Shown here: positions 35,287 through 44,030 of the stretch, piece after piece | How positions within the stretch are numbered: the stretch's first letter is position 1 | Layout of the letters: each line of letters opens with the position of its first letter | Origin: Geomonas oryzae | GTDB taxonomy: Bacteria; Desulfobacterota; Desulfuromonadia; Geobacterales; Geobacteraceae | Length of the DNA: 64,000 bases | Direction: 5' to 3' | Assembly (NCBI RefSeq): GCF_004117875.1 | Contig: NZ_RAHW01000004.1 | Location: 454,907-518,906 of the forward strand | Notes under the pieces: generated by a model | The model's input: the letters and a program-made list of their open reading frames with translations, nothing else | Database searches by the model: none | Told to the model about the DNA's origin: nothing | Translations under genes and position numbers: made by a program

Positions 35287-35772
35287 CTACAGCTGCAAGG
35301 CTGCTTCGACGTCCTTTTCCAGGCTTTCCGGTGTGGTCGTGGGTGCGTAGCGCTCCAAAACCCTGCCTTGTCGGTCGACAAGGAACTTGGTGAAATTCCA
35401 CTTTATGCCCTCGCTCCCGAGCACCCCTTTTGCAGCTGTCTTCAGGTACTGAAAAAGCGGAGCAGCGTCAGGGCCGTTGACATCGATCTTGGCGAAAAGG
35501 GGGAAGGTGACGTCATAGGTCAGCGAGCAGAAGTTTTGTATCTCCGTAGCATCGCCCGGCTCCTGTGCGCCGAATTGGTTGCAGGGGAACCCGAGCACGA
35601 CGAACCCTTGTGAGGCGTATTTCCGGTACAGAGCCTCAAGCCCCTTGTACTGGGGCGTAAAGCCGCATTTGCTGGCCGTGTTGACGATGAGCATGACCTC
35701 TCCTTCGTATTCGACCAGAGTCTTGGTCTCTCCGCCGGATGTCAGCACCGGTATGTCATATATGCTCGTCAT
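35287..35772 (-). CDS. Glutathione peroxidase family protein
   Basis: A 161-residue thioredoxin-fold protein with the catalytic Cys in NTASKCGFTPQY (C36), Gln in GFPCNQFG, and Trp/Asn in KWNFTKFLVD, which complete the glutathione-peroxidase tetrad. It is the cysteine form, unlike the selenocysteine peroxiredoxin at 20633. Many bacterial members use thioredoxin. It should reduce peroxides in the cytoplasm. It lies 37 bp upstream of the AraC gene in sequence order, both on the minus strand. Confidence 0.9.
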   Translation of the reverse strand: MTSIYDIPVLTSGGETKTLVEYEGEVMLIVNTASKCGFTPQYKGLEALYRKYASQGFVVLGFPCNQFGAQEPGDATEIQNFCSLTYDVTFPLFAKIDVNGPDAAPLFQYLKTAAKGVLGSEGIKWNFTKFLVDRQGRVLERYAPTTTPESLEKDVEAALQL

Positions 35773-35939
35773 TGTGGCGCTCCTTGCTCAAAACTATCAG
35801 ATTGCTAATCCGCGAGCAACCACTAACCCGACGCCACGACCATCGGCGGCGGCTTGAAGACCTTGGGGCATCCAGGTCATGTGTCGCCCGTGCGGTGCGG
35901 GCAGGCTTTGTTTTCGTCAGGCGGCGTCGGTTAATTTTC

Positions 35940-36400
35940 CGTTTCTGGATTTCAATCGGCGCTTCCGAGTTTTGAAACCTGTCTTGCACGAGTTGAAATT
36001 TGATTTTCGAATTTCAAACGCGGGTCGGTGCGTTTGTTTTCATCTTCCCGCGGTTCAAATTTTCTTTTTGGATTTCAAACGTCGCTTCACGAGTTTCAAA
36101 TCGCCTACGCGTGATTTGAAATCGTCTTTGCGAAAATTTCGCGCGACTTCCCGCGTTTGATTTCATTTTGTCGCGCGAGATTTTTTCTTTTCGAATTTCA
36201 AATCGCCCTTCCGCGTTTTGAATTCATCTTAGTGTGATTTAAACGCGCCTTCCCGAAATTTAAACTCCGGTCGGCGCGTTTGTTTTCATTTCTCTGCGGT
36301 TCAATTTTTGTTTTTGAAATTCAAACGTCTCTTCCGTCGTTTGAACTCCTCTTCGCTGTGTTTGAAATTGTTTTTCGGAATTTAAACACGCGCTTTCGGT
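35940..36400. repeat. Degenerate array of TTTCAAA/TTTGAAA units
   Basis: About eighteen near-palindromic TTTCAAA, TTTGAAA or TTTAAAC units recur with spacings mostly near 20-24 bases (others about 40). Two long sub-blocks, starting near 36023 and 36269, are diverged copies of each other 246 bp apart (both with GGTCGGTGCG/GGTCGGCGCG and CGTTTGTTTTCAT). The 835-bp space 35773-36608 holds no convincing gene. Short open frames there are low-complexity and unsupported. Confidence 0.65.
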
Positions 36401-36608
36401 GTTTGTCGCGCAGTTGTGCGGCTTCGTTTTTGTGGCCGGGCGTTTCAACGCGTACCGGCGATCTTTTCCTTCATAAGCGGCTGGAACTGCGGTGTTCACG
36501 GCGGAGCGGGGGCATTGATGAAGTTGCTGGTCGCTGAGATGAGGAGGGATGTGCGGCTTGGACCTGCCGGTTCGCCGGCAGGCCCAAGCGTGGGGATAGG
36601 GGAGGGGG

Positions 36609-37280
36609 TTAAAGGACGATGATCGATACCGGCTGCGACCACTTGCCCGGACCTTCGGGACCGTCGGTCCTCAGCCGGACGTAATACCTGTTCGCCGGGT
36701 CAAGATTCCTGAGGATGATCTTGGTGCAGGTCTTGTGATGGCCGCCCGGGTTGTACCAGCTCTCCTCGGAGACCGGTTCCCCTTTGCAGATATTGATCAG
36801 GTACGGCCCGCCGCCCCTTACGTGGGTTCCCAGGATGACGATGGCCCCTGACTCGTTCCTCAGGTGTCGCAACTCGACCAGGATCTCCGCTGCCTTATTA
36901 GGGGTGAGTTTGCGAAGAATCTTGTGGTGCGTTTCCTTGAGCGGCAGGTTCAGCTGGTGCATTATGGTCGGGTCCTTCTTGTGTATGGCGATCGTCTTTA
37001 CGTAGCTGATGGAGGAGTACATGTCGAGATCGGTGAGGTCCCTTGCCTCCTGACGCTGCACCTGTAAGAGGGAATCTCCCCGGTCCGCGCCGATGCTCAG
37101 CTGCTTCATGGTGACGATGTGTTCTCTGTAGCGTTGGCCTGCAACGATGTGGTCCGGCCGGTTGAGGTTATACAGCTCGAGCGCATCAAGGGCATCGGCG
37201 AAACCGTTTACGACCATATAGTACTCGGGGTAATTCAGCTTGCGGAAATTCGTTTCCACTACATCGTACCGTTCGGGCAT
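36609..37280 (-). CDS. Fibronectin-type-III-like domain protein
   Basis: A 223-residue protein. The start at 37280 (MPERYDVVETNF) follows AGGAGG by five bases. The C-terminal 80 residues, LRNLDPANRYYVRLRTDGP to KWSQPVSIIVL, look like a fibronectin-type-III fold. The N-terminal part is helical (FADALDALELYNLNR). No signal peptide is visible, so it may be cytoplasmic. The gene stands alone after the degenerate repeat array; function unknown. Confidence 0.55.
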   Translation of the reverse strand: MPERYDVVETNFRKLNYPEYYMVVNGFADALDALELYNLNRPDHIVAGQRYREHIVTMKQLSIGADRGDSLLQVQRQEARDLTDLDMYSSISYVKTIAIHKKDPTIMHQLNLPLKETHHKILRKLTPNKAAEILVELRHLRNESGAIVILGTHVRGGGPYLINICKGEPVSEESWYNPGGHHKTCTKIILRNLDPANRYYVRLRTDGPEGPGKWSQPVSIIVL

Positions 37281-37507
37281 GGCGACCTCCTCTCCTGAAT
37301 TATTAGTAACCGCCAATAAGGAATAGCACGATCCGCGAAGCTGTCAAATCACGAAAGGATCTCCGTCTTTTTCGCATGTCACTTCAGTCAGTTGAGGTTA
37401 CGGAGCGTCTGGTTTTGGGAAGGCGAAATTGCGGGAGGAGGGGTGAAGGGTGCCTAGTTGCCTGGGTTCGCCAGGGGACGCGTGTACCTGGCTCGTCGGA
37501 ACTTAAT

Positions 37508-37978
37508 TCACCGCGGCCCGCTGAGCACAGCCTGCTGGTAGCGGGCCAGTAGTTCGGGGTCGTCGATGGAACCGTGGTGGTGCACCTGTCGCCACTGCCC
37601 GTCGATCAGCCTGAAGATTCTGCTGGTCCTGATCCGCATTTCGAGGACAGTGTCGGCCGTCTTCAATTCCCCGCGCTCTCTGCCGACTACGTAAAAGAAC
37701 TCGCCCGAAGCGTGGAGCGTGTAATCGTAAAACTCGAAGTGATATTCGGAAGCGCTCCCGAAGAGCCGCTCGTAGACGGACCTGATCTCCTCCCACCCTC
37801 GCTTGATCCCGCCGAGCGGGTTGTCCATGGCGGCTTCGTCGTTTTGCGCCCAATTCTCCGCCATCATTACCATGTTCCTGCTGTTTAGGGCCTCGTAAAA
37901 CCGGGATAGCGCCCGCAGCATCGGTGAAATCTCTTCCTTGTTTTCCCTGCCGGTAACCGGAACGGTTTCTATTTTCAT
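37508..37978 (-). CDS. NTF2/SnoaL-like protein
   Basis: A 156-residue protein with a cone-shaped NTF2-like pattern: ALSRFYEALNSRNMVMMAENW, GWEEIRSVYERLFG, HFEFYDYTLHASGEFFYVVG and SRIFRLIDGQWRQVHHHGSID (each a separate strand or helix). These domains are used in small-molecule binding or isomerase-like enzymes of many roles. The start at 37978 follows GGAGGGAGG, which rejects longer in-frame starts. No operon partner is close. Confidence 0.7.
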   Translation of the reverse strand: MKIETVPVTGRENKEEISPMLRALSRFYEALNSRNMVMMAENWAQNDEAAMDNPLGGIKRGWEEIRSVYERLFGSASEYHFEFYDYTLHASGEFFYVVGRERGELKTADTVLEMRIRTSRIFRLIDGQWRQVHHHGSIDDPELLARYQQAVLSGPR

Positions 37979-38065
37979 GGTGTCCTCCCTCCAGCGCCAC
38001 CACGTGGTTCTCACGTTCCTGTCCAGCATATCACATCGCTGCATTCAGAAGGGATACGTCCGGGA

Positions 38066-38740
38066 TCAGAGGATGTTGACGGCTCGCGCCGCAAGTAGGG
38101 CGATCACCAGCAGGGAGATCATCGACTGCAGCATCATCAGGACCTTTGCCCAACGTGACAGGACCGGAACATCGGTTGGAGAGAAGGCAGTGGAGGTGTT
38201 GAAGGCGAGGAAGAGGTAATCCACAAAATTGGGCATCCACTCGCTGAGCCCGGCAGCGTGTTTTCTCTCGGGAGGCAATGTCATTTGCGGAAAGAGAAAC
38301 GCCCCCTTGGAGTGATCGGGGCGCTTCGCCCGTTTGTGCGGGCCGCCGGCGTCAAGCCTCCAGTACCAGGAGGCGAAAACGAGGATGTTGGATACCCAAA
38401 GCGCCGCGGCGGACTGCAGCAGTTCCCGCGGTTTTTCGAGGTGGAGGGGGAGGGCTCTTATCAGCAAGGCAAGCGAGATGATCATGGTTGTCGTCACCAC
38501 GCCGTTCAGGATGAAACCGATCACTTGGTTGGACTCGTGAGCGCCTTTGTAATGCGTGACGACAAGCGGCACGGCGAGCACGGAGACGATGGCGAGGAGA
38601 AGCCAGCGCGGACCGCCAAGAAGCAAGGAGGACGGCAATGCCGCATAAAGGCCGCCAAGCGCAAGCAGCGCGAACAGCGAAGGCCAGCGCGACGTCACCG
38701 CCTTAGCCGCACTCCCCAGTCTTTCGTTCACTCCGGTCAT
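38066..38740 (-). CDS. DUF1345-like membrane protein
   Basis: A 224-residue membrane protein with about six hydrophobic segments, including FALLALGGLYAALPSSLLLG and VTTTMIISLALLIRALPLHL. The C-terminal block YLFLAFNTSTAFSPTDVP is a conserved feature of this family and resembles the filter region of potassium-channel-like proteins, although I cannot claim a channel. The start ATG 38740 follows GAGG by five bases. It is monocistronic. Confidence 0.6.
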   Translation of the reverse strand: MTGVNERLGSAAKAVTSRWPSLFALLALGGLYAALPSSLLLGGPRWLLLAIVSVLAVPLVVTHYKGAHESNQVIGFILNGVVTTTMIISLALLIRALPLHLEKPRELLQSAAALWVSNILVFASWYWRLDAGGPHKRAKRPDHSKGAFLFPQMTLPPERKHAAGLSEWMPNFVDYLFLAFNTSTAFSPTDVPVLSRWAKVLMMLQSMISLLVIALLAARAVNIL

Positions 38741-38902
38741 TGCCACCTCAAAGGGGCTGCACTGTTGTATTCTGGGTAAGATTTGCGGATATGGTGTCAG
38801 CCTTGTGATGTTGCAATGTCAAACCTCATTCCTACCGAGTTTACAATATTGCAGGCCTGACTCCAACTTTCCCCAGCCCCGTCCCCTCCAGTCCTAGCCT
38901 TC

Positions 38903-39457
38903 CTAATTCGTCAGGTAAAGGTACACATTCGCCTCTGCTGGTCTGTTCAGGGTATCGTAGAGGTAAACTCGGTACCTCGGGAAGGCTACACGATTACTGC
39001 TTTGGGGGGAACTGAAGTACTCCGAGTCTCCGCTTTTGATGTTGCAAACGGTCTCGATCGGGAATTGGACCTGTTTTGCCTCCCGAAGAGCGCGCAGTAT
39101 CGGTTCCTCATCTGGAATGAGAAGCACTCCAATGGCTCCTGGAATGAAATTGCTGCTTTTGATTTCACCTTGCAGCGAAATGGATATCGACGTAAACCCG
39201 TCTGTTTCAACTATGCCGGCAGGTATCAGTTCGGTGATTTCGTTCCGCCTTGACGGCGAGACCAGCACACCTTCGACTTTGAAACTCTTCGCATGACGCA
39301 CTGTTCCTTCTATGGAGACGCTTCCTTTGATACGCTGCGTATCCGGAAAGTTCTTGACCTTCACCTCCACTTCGTTTGCATGTGCGGCCATCGGTACAAC
39401 TGTGATCATCAAACAAACAACCAGGTGGCGCGACATCTCTTTCAATATCCTATTCAT
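38903..39457 (-). CDS. Secreted hypothetical protein
   Basis: A 184-residue protein with an export signal (LVVCLMITVVPMAAHA, cleavage near residues 27-28) and a mature part rich in beta residues: GSVSIEGTVRHAKSFKVEGV and VAFPRYRVYLYDTLNR. No recognised domain. It is alone in its strand segment and precedes a repeat-rich stretch. Likely periplasmic; function unknown. Confidence 0.5.
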   Translation of the reverse strand: MNRILKEMSRHLVVCLMITVVPMAAHANEVEVKVKNFPDTQRIKGSVSIEGTVRHAKSFKVEGVLVSPSRRNEITELIPAGIVETDGFTSISISLQGEIKSSNFIPGAIGVLLIPDEEPILRALREAKQVQFPIETVCNIKSGDSEYFSSPQSSNRVAFPRYRVYLYDTLNRPAEANVYLYLTN

Positions 39458-39549
39458 CTAACCTCCTACGAATGTTCGGATTCGACGGGCATGCTCGCGC
39501 CTGGGCGCCTGGTGGCGGGGCTTACTACTTGACATTTCTGTGCCCCACT

Positions 39550-39630
39550 GTTCAGGTGCGACCGAACAGCTTTCGTCAATATCTTTGTAAGATCCTCTTG
39601 AGCAAGAGTAAAGACCTGCCCCCCAAGCCC
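39550..39630. repeat. Copy 1 of an 80-bp direct repeat
   Basis: Contains CAGGTGCGACCGAACAGC, GCTTTCGTCAATAT and GAGTAAAGACCTG. It is repeated at 40734-40830, where an extra block of about 15 bases is inserted before GAGCAAGAG. Confidence 0.7.
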
Positions 39631-39643
39631 AATCTGGTATATG

Positions 39644-40273
39644 CTACTTTATATCCCTTGATGGGCTTAATGTTGTAAGCATTCGCCCCAAGCTAGACTC
39701 TAATTTTGCGTGACGCCCTTTAGCAATCTCCAGTAAATCAGCGACGATACGGTTTTGTTCACGCGGGTCAAGAATTTCTTGGATTATTGATACAAATTCA
39801 CGTTTGATACCGACCAAAGCATCTTTCGCGGATTTAAGCCCAAAATCTTTTGGGTCCAGATCGCCACCAAGTACATTCTCCGCAGCCACGAGGCAATCAA
39901 GTGCAATGTGGCGCACCCCCCTGTATGCCACTGGCTTAGTGACACCATGCTCTTCATGTTGAGTGTTTGGAAGGAGAAGACGGCCGCTATCAATTAACGC
40001 TGAAAGTTTATAACGACAGACAAGGAATTTTTCGGAATCGGGTGGGGTGTCCACAGTTGATGGCATGCAATATACTGCTTCACTGAGAACATCAATAGAT
40101 TGTGTAGCCCATGAACGCAAGTCGCGCAGCCAGTCAGCTGCGAAAGTTGTAGCATCCAATCGGTACTGATGTTCAACAGTTCTAGCATTTCGTGCACCGA
40201 CCAGCCAACCAAGTACACCGACAAGGCCTGTGATAATAAGATTTGCAGTATTAAATTCCATCTCCATATTCAC
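39644..40273 (-). CDS. Hypothetical protein with N-terminal membrane segment
   Basis: A 209-residue protein opening MNMEMEFNTANLIITGLVGV, a membrane segment (residues 8-25), then a mostly helical cytoplasmic-like domain (DWLRDLRSWATQSIDVLSEA, LLEIAKGRHAKLESSLGRML). No family recognised. It is flanked by the two copies of the 80-bp direct repeat, hinting at a mobile insertion. The lower GC content supports recent acquisition. Confidence 0.5.
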   Translation of the reverse strand: MNMEMEFNTANLIITGLVGVLGWLVGARNARTVEHQYRLDATTFAADWLRDLRSWATQSIDVLSEAVYCMPSTVDTPPDSEKFLVCRYKLSALIDSGRLLLPNTQHEEHGVTKPVAYRGVRHIALDCLVAAENVLGGDLDPKDFGLKSAKDALVGIKREFVSIIQEILDPREQNRIVADLLEIAKGRHAKLESSLGRMLTTLSPSRDIK

Positions 40274-40450
40274 CTTAATCTTACCCTGGTATTGGCACCC
40301 CTTTTGCCATTGTGGGTTTCATAACTTCATCACAGCCAAGTCCACCCTGCTCGAAGTCTCGTAGGCCCACTGATCACTTTGTGGCGCACAGCCAATGTCA
40401 GGTATCCAGTCCGATTCTGAACAAGATACAGCCAGCGTCCTAAAGCACCG

Positions 40451-40686
40451 GGGGACGTTGGTAAGTTATGTAAGTTATGCAAGTTATTTTATTCTCGCCC
40501 GTGCCTGTTCTTCTTTGCCTCTTCAATCGCGAGCATCACGGCAACGTGAGAACGGTCGGTTATCTTGGCCAAAACAGCTAGTGTGGCTCCTGCCCTTTCG
40601 TGAGCAGATAAATAAAACTCACGTCGGACTCTGCTGTCTCGGCATCTCCTCCACGCCTAAAAACTTACATAACTTACCAACGTCCC
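40451..40686. repeat. MITE-like element with long inverted ends
   Basis: GGGGACGTTGGTAAGTTATG at 40451 is inverted at 40667-40686 as CATAACTTACCAACGTCCC. The 236-bp interior has no supported gene. Its ends share GGGGACGTTG with the 84-bp palindromes at 41911 and 43770. This element and the repeat at 40734 fill most of the 40274-41020 space. Confidence 0.7.
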
Positions 40687-40733
40687 GCCCTACCCCTAGG
40701 TGGATGGCATTGGTGCGCCCATGTGCATTGAGT

Positions 40734-40830
40734 ATTCAGGTGCGACCGGACAGCTTTCGTCAATATTTTTGTAAGATCCTCTTTTTAATCGGCCTTTTTG
40801 AGCAAGAGTAAAGACCTGACCCCCAAGCCC
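40734..40830. repeat. Copy 2 of the 80-bp direct repeat
   Basis: Matches 39550-39630 except for a TTTTTAATCGGCC-type insertion before TTTGAGCAAGAGTAAAGACC. A motif of the TAAAGACCTGACCCC type is commonly found near IS200-like transposase remnants, which I mention as knowledge, not proof. Confidence 0.7.
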
Positions 40831-41020
40831 CCTCTCGATTATAGATGCTCACTGCTGTCTCCAATAATTGTCAGAGGGAGTCTGAGGAAAAGGGGGACGC
40901 CCATGGTTTTATGCGCTCCTTCCGAGTCTATAGCAACAAGTAACGCATGATTTCGTGTGCGTCCCTCTCTCTATCAAAATGCTGATAATTTTGCACGTGC
41001 CTGTTTCGTGCCGATCTCCT

Positions 41021-41611
41021 TTATTGCAGTGACTTTGTCTCCTGCGCAATGTCCTTGACCAATTGCCGTGCGATGTCTTCTAGGACTATCTTGATGGCGG
41101 CATCTTTGCTCAATGTATCAATTTCCAGCGTTGACAGCTCCCTATCCGACTTATATTTATAAGACCTAGTGAATTTTTTATTGCTAGTTTGATAGTCAAC
41201 GTCAATGGCTGTGTCAAGTAAGAAGTAATCCAGCATGTACCCTTTGAAGGCAAATGAGGCGTAGCCGCTTCCTTTGAAGTCAGCCTTGCTTTCCTTCATC
41301 TTGATCAGGATTCTGATGTCCTGTGGCGGATCTAAGACATAGACCTTATCGTAAAGTTGGTCGATATAGGCACTCAATGTCTCTCCTACATTTATAATAG
41401 TATCTACCCCGCCTCCTGTAAAACTGCTAGGGCGTTGTACTAAAATAAACTTTCTAAGACTATCATCCACAGCTAGTTGCACCCTTTTTTGTACTCCTAT
41501 ATCGTTTCTGACGATAGAGGCTGTCTTGTGACTTATTCGATCATCAACCGCATAAGGCATAGCACATCCAGTCAAAGCCAACATTACGACAGCAACGGTC
41601 AATGATTTCAT
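41021..41611 (-). CDS. Lipoprotein of unknown function
   Basis: A 196-residue protein with a signal peptide and lipobox ALTGC (Cys at residue 16). The mature domain, with RVQLAVDDSLRKFILVQRP and KDAAIKIVLEDIARQLVKDI, is a mixed alpha/beta fold with some similarity in layout to YajG-type or other outer-membrane lipoproteins, not confirmed. A hairpin and two repeat families flank it. Probably outer membrane. Confidence 0.6.
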   Translation of the reverse strand: MKSLTVAVVMLALTGCAMPYAVDDRISHKTASIVRNDIGVQKRVQLAVDDSLRKFILVQRPSSFTGGGVDTIINVGETLSAYIDQLYDKVYVLDPPQDIRILIKMKESKADFKGSGYASFAFKGYMLDYFLLDTAIDVDYQTSNKKFTRSYKYKSDRELSTLEIDTLSKDAAIKIVLEDIARQLVKDIAQETKSLQ

Positions 41612-41696
41612 CTTTCCTCCCTCTTTTGCACCACCGCCAAGGTTATTATCATGCGTTAGATATAATTTCTAGATTATTATGCTTGCCGCTGCATAA

Positions 41697-41737
41697 CGAC
41701 AACAGCCGCGCCCGAATCATCGAGTGCGGCTGTTGTT
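41697..41737. terminator. Hairpin ACAACAGCCGC/GCGGCTGTTGT
   Basis: A perfect stem with an 18-base loop and a short T-rich tail in the lipoprotein upstream space, likely a bidirectional terminator. The following 41740-41910 stretch includes a duplicated GGATTGCTGGGG(G/T)CAGGCTTG unit and no gene. Confidence 0.6.
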
Positions 41738-41910
41738 TAGGGATTGCTGGGGGCAGGCTTGTGGATTGCTGGGGTCAGGCTTGCAGTGTTGGAAAGTTAA
41801 TTGTAAGAGGGCAGAGATTTGCCCCGGCGTCCTGTCGCTACTCAACTTCATTTTAGGGCCGTCTCGGGACGATGAAGTTTGACTTTTGTGGGGGAGGCGC
41901 CTGGCCATGA

Positions 41911-41994
41911 GGGGACGTTGTTGAGAATTTGATATTTAACTAGCAAGTACCACACAGCAACATAAGGAACGTCAAAATATCAACAACGTCCCCC
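41911..41994. repeat. 84-bp palindromic repeat (GGGGACGTTGTTGAG)
   Basis: GGGGACGTTGTTGAGA at 41911 is inverted as CAACAACGTCCCC at 41982-41994, around GTACCACACAG. A near-identical 84-bp copy is at 43770-43853. The 41612-42177 space otherwise holds no supported gene. Confidence 0.85.
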
Positions 41995-42177
41995 CTGTCT
42001 CTCAGCTGACATCTTCGAGAGTAAGGTGCTGGTCATCGAGAAGAGTTAAAGTCTCCAACTGCTGCTGCTCGCAGATCGCGTTTCTGCTGTTGAGGTCCGC
42101 CCATGAAAAGTTGCTTCATGGGCGACTATGATTTCATTCAAAGCACTGTACTGATTGCCGAAGGTAAACTTAAAGGG

Positions 42178-43047
42178 TCATTTCATACCTGCGAGAAGGT
42201 CTTGTTTGTCGTACTCCTGCACAGAGTAAAAATTCTTAAGCGTGCCATTAATAAGGTATTTGACGGCAAAGCCGAATCTTAACGTGCCACTAGTTGTGGG
42301 AATATCTCTCACTTTTACAGAGCTTAAGCGCCGCATTTCATCAGTAAACATTTTAAAATAGGTTACTGTACTTGTGTCTGTGCTTTCTGGCGGGAGCTCG
42401 AGATTTAGATTACTAAGTGTGTTGATTTTATCCTGGTAGTAGGTCGATACAGACGAAACGGTTACGAACTCACCGCTCTTGTTGGTTATCTTTAAACCTA
42501 TCCCGTCATATGACAACCGGAGAACGGTGTCTTCCTTTTCGTACTTTGGATTTATGATTTTAATGGTGTTGAGTCTTGCTTCTTCGGCTCGTGCGGCGAC
42601 GACTTTAATGTAGTCTTCATATTTTGATTCTTTTGAAATCAGCTGCTCCAGGTCTGTGAAGCACTGCTGTCCTTGGATTTGCCTTGAAGCCACCTTGTAG
42701 ATGGCACCGGGCTGATCACTTCTAACGAGGAACTCTTTTTGCCGTTGAACAAAAGGCGTATGGTACTCACCTTTAAACTGGGTCCCGGGAACCACATATA
42801 TTTTCACTGTGCATTTGTGTTCAATATCATAAAATAGTCCATATCTGTTCCAGAACCCCTTATCAACAACCGCCATCAGCCTAGCGGCCCCGCTGAGTTG
42901 ATTTACCGTTGATGCAGAACACGCTGGCGGCGTTGCGGGGAGGTCAAATTTGACATGAGCTGCAAATGACGTGGCTGGAACAACAGTTAGAGCAACTGCC
43001 CATACAAGGATGCGGTGGTTGATGCGTAGTGAATGTTTTTGGTTCAT
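42178..43047 (-). CDS. Secreted hypothetical protein
   Basis: A 289-residue exported protein: ILVWAVALTVVPATSFAA gives a signal peptide, and the mature part includes KFDLPATPPACSAST and several lysine-rich strands. The start at 43047 follows GAGGAG by seven bases; an upstream ATG at 43062 is rejected. No domain is recognised. It stands between two copies of the 84-bp palindrome, at 41911 and 43770, and its base use is less GC-rich than the core genes. Confidence 0.55.
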   Translation of the reverse strand: MNQKHSLRINHRILVWAVALTVVPATSFAAHVKFDLPATPPACSASTVNQLSGAARLMAVVDKGFWNRYGLFYDIEHKCTVKIYVVPGTQFKGEYHTPFVQRQKEFLVRSDQPGAIYKVASRQIQGQQCFTDLEQLISKESKYEDYIKVVAARAEEARLNTIKIINPKYEKEDTVLRLSYDGIGLKITNKSGEFVTVSSVSTYYQDKINTLSNLNLELPPESTDTSTVTYFKMFTDEMRRLSSVKVRDIPTTSGTLRFGFAVKYLINGTLKNFYSVQEYDKQDLLAGMK

Positions 43048-43769
43048 CAGTGCACTCCTCACAATTTAGTGTGACGTAGAAACCCACGCGCTATGCGCAT
43101 GGTAATTGTCCGATGGCTATGCCGGTCCCGGTTGGGGGGCAAAGTCGACTATGATGCTGGCGCTCTCTCTTTGGCTGCCGGCTAGCATGATTTGCTTTGC
43201 CCGGTGGCCTGAAGAATGTCCTTACGGGAGAGGGGGAGCGATGCCTTGCTAGTGCCGGAGCCTCGCCCCCCTGTGCGGATCTTTGCATTTAGTTGTTTAT
43301 CGGTTTGAGCAGCAGAATCTTGAGGAATCTATGCTACAGGACACATGCAGGTAACCTGTGCCTGTGGGGATTGAATAGGGGATGTGGGCCGAGGCTTTGG
43401 TGAGGGGGCGTACACTTTTCTTCAGCGGGCAGAAAGGAATCTGCTTTAGTTCCGCTCGAGACTCGAGCCAATGGTAAGACCCAGCGGCAGAATTTCATTG
43501 AGGCGGTGCCCTAGTGTGCTGTTTGGTAAGTTCTTTCGATTAATTCGACCATCATGTCGACAAGTGCTGGCGTCCTAGTGGCTGGTTTGCAGAGCTTCTG
43601 ACACTGCTGGTTTTTAGAAGGAACTAAATGGACTGGACACTGGCAGCAAGGCTGAGGTAGCTGCTTGATAAGTCTGTTGGTTAAGAGTCGAGTGGAGTCC
43701 ACATTTGATAATTCAGTGCAAGGCTTGCACGCTACAAGCGCTAGTGGTAGCGGAGCGCTTGTGTTATGA

Positions 43770-43853
43770 GGGGACGTTGTTGAGATTTTGAGATTTGGTC
43801 AGTAGGGACCACACAGTAATGTACGGAAAGTCAAAATCTCAACAACGTCCCCC
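43770..43853. repeat. 84-bp palindromic repeat, second copy
   Basis: GGGGACGTTGTTGAGATTTTG is inverted as CAAAATCTCAACAACGTCCCC, with the loop ACCACACAG as in 41911-41994. The 43063-44030 space holds no gene I can support; short open frames there are low-scoring. The strong conservation of the two arms suggests recent copying. Confidence 0.85.
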
Positions 43854-44030
43854 GCTGCCCCCCGCGATTTTGTAAGCCCTAGCGACTTCTTCACTATATT
43901 GGTCCATTAAACAACCTCCGGTATGTGTAGATACTCTCCATCCACTCCTTCTTCTACGACAACGTCCCCTGTCCCTCCTATCTTACCTGCATCTCCTCTG
44001 CCTGTTCGCTCCGTTCTGCTTGCCAGTGTT

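Noticed and set aside
35940..36400. CRISPR array
   Set aside because: The units are imperfect and not separated by constant-length unique spacers, and no cas gene is near.
35773..36608. Short Phe/Lys-rich open frames within the degenerate array
   Set aside because: They are low-complexity by-products of the TTTCAAA units on both strands.
43063..44030. Small genes in the long intergenic stretch
   Set aside because: Short frames there lack ribosome sites and recognisable sequence, and a palindromic repeat occupies part of it.
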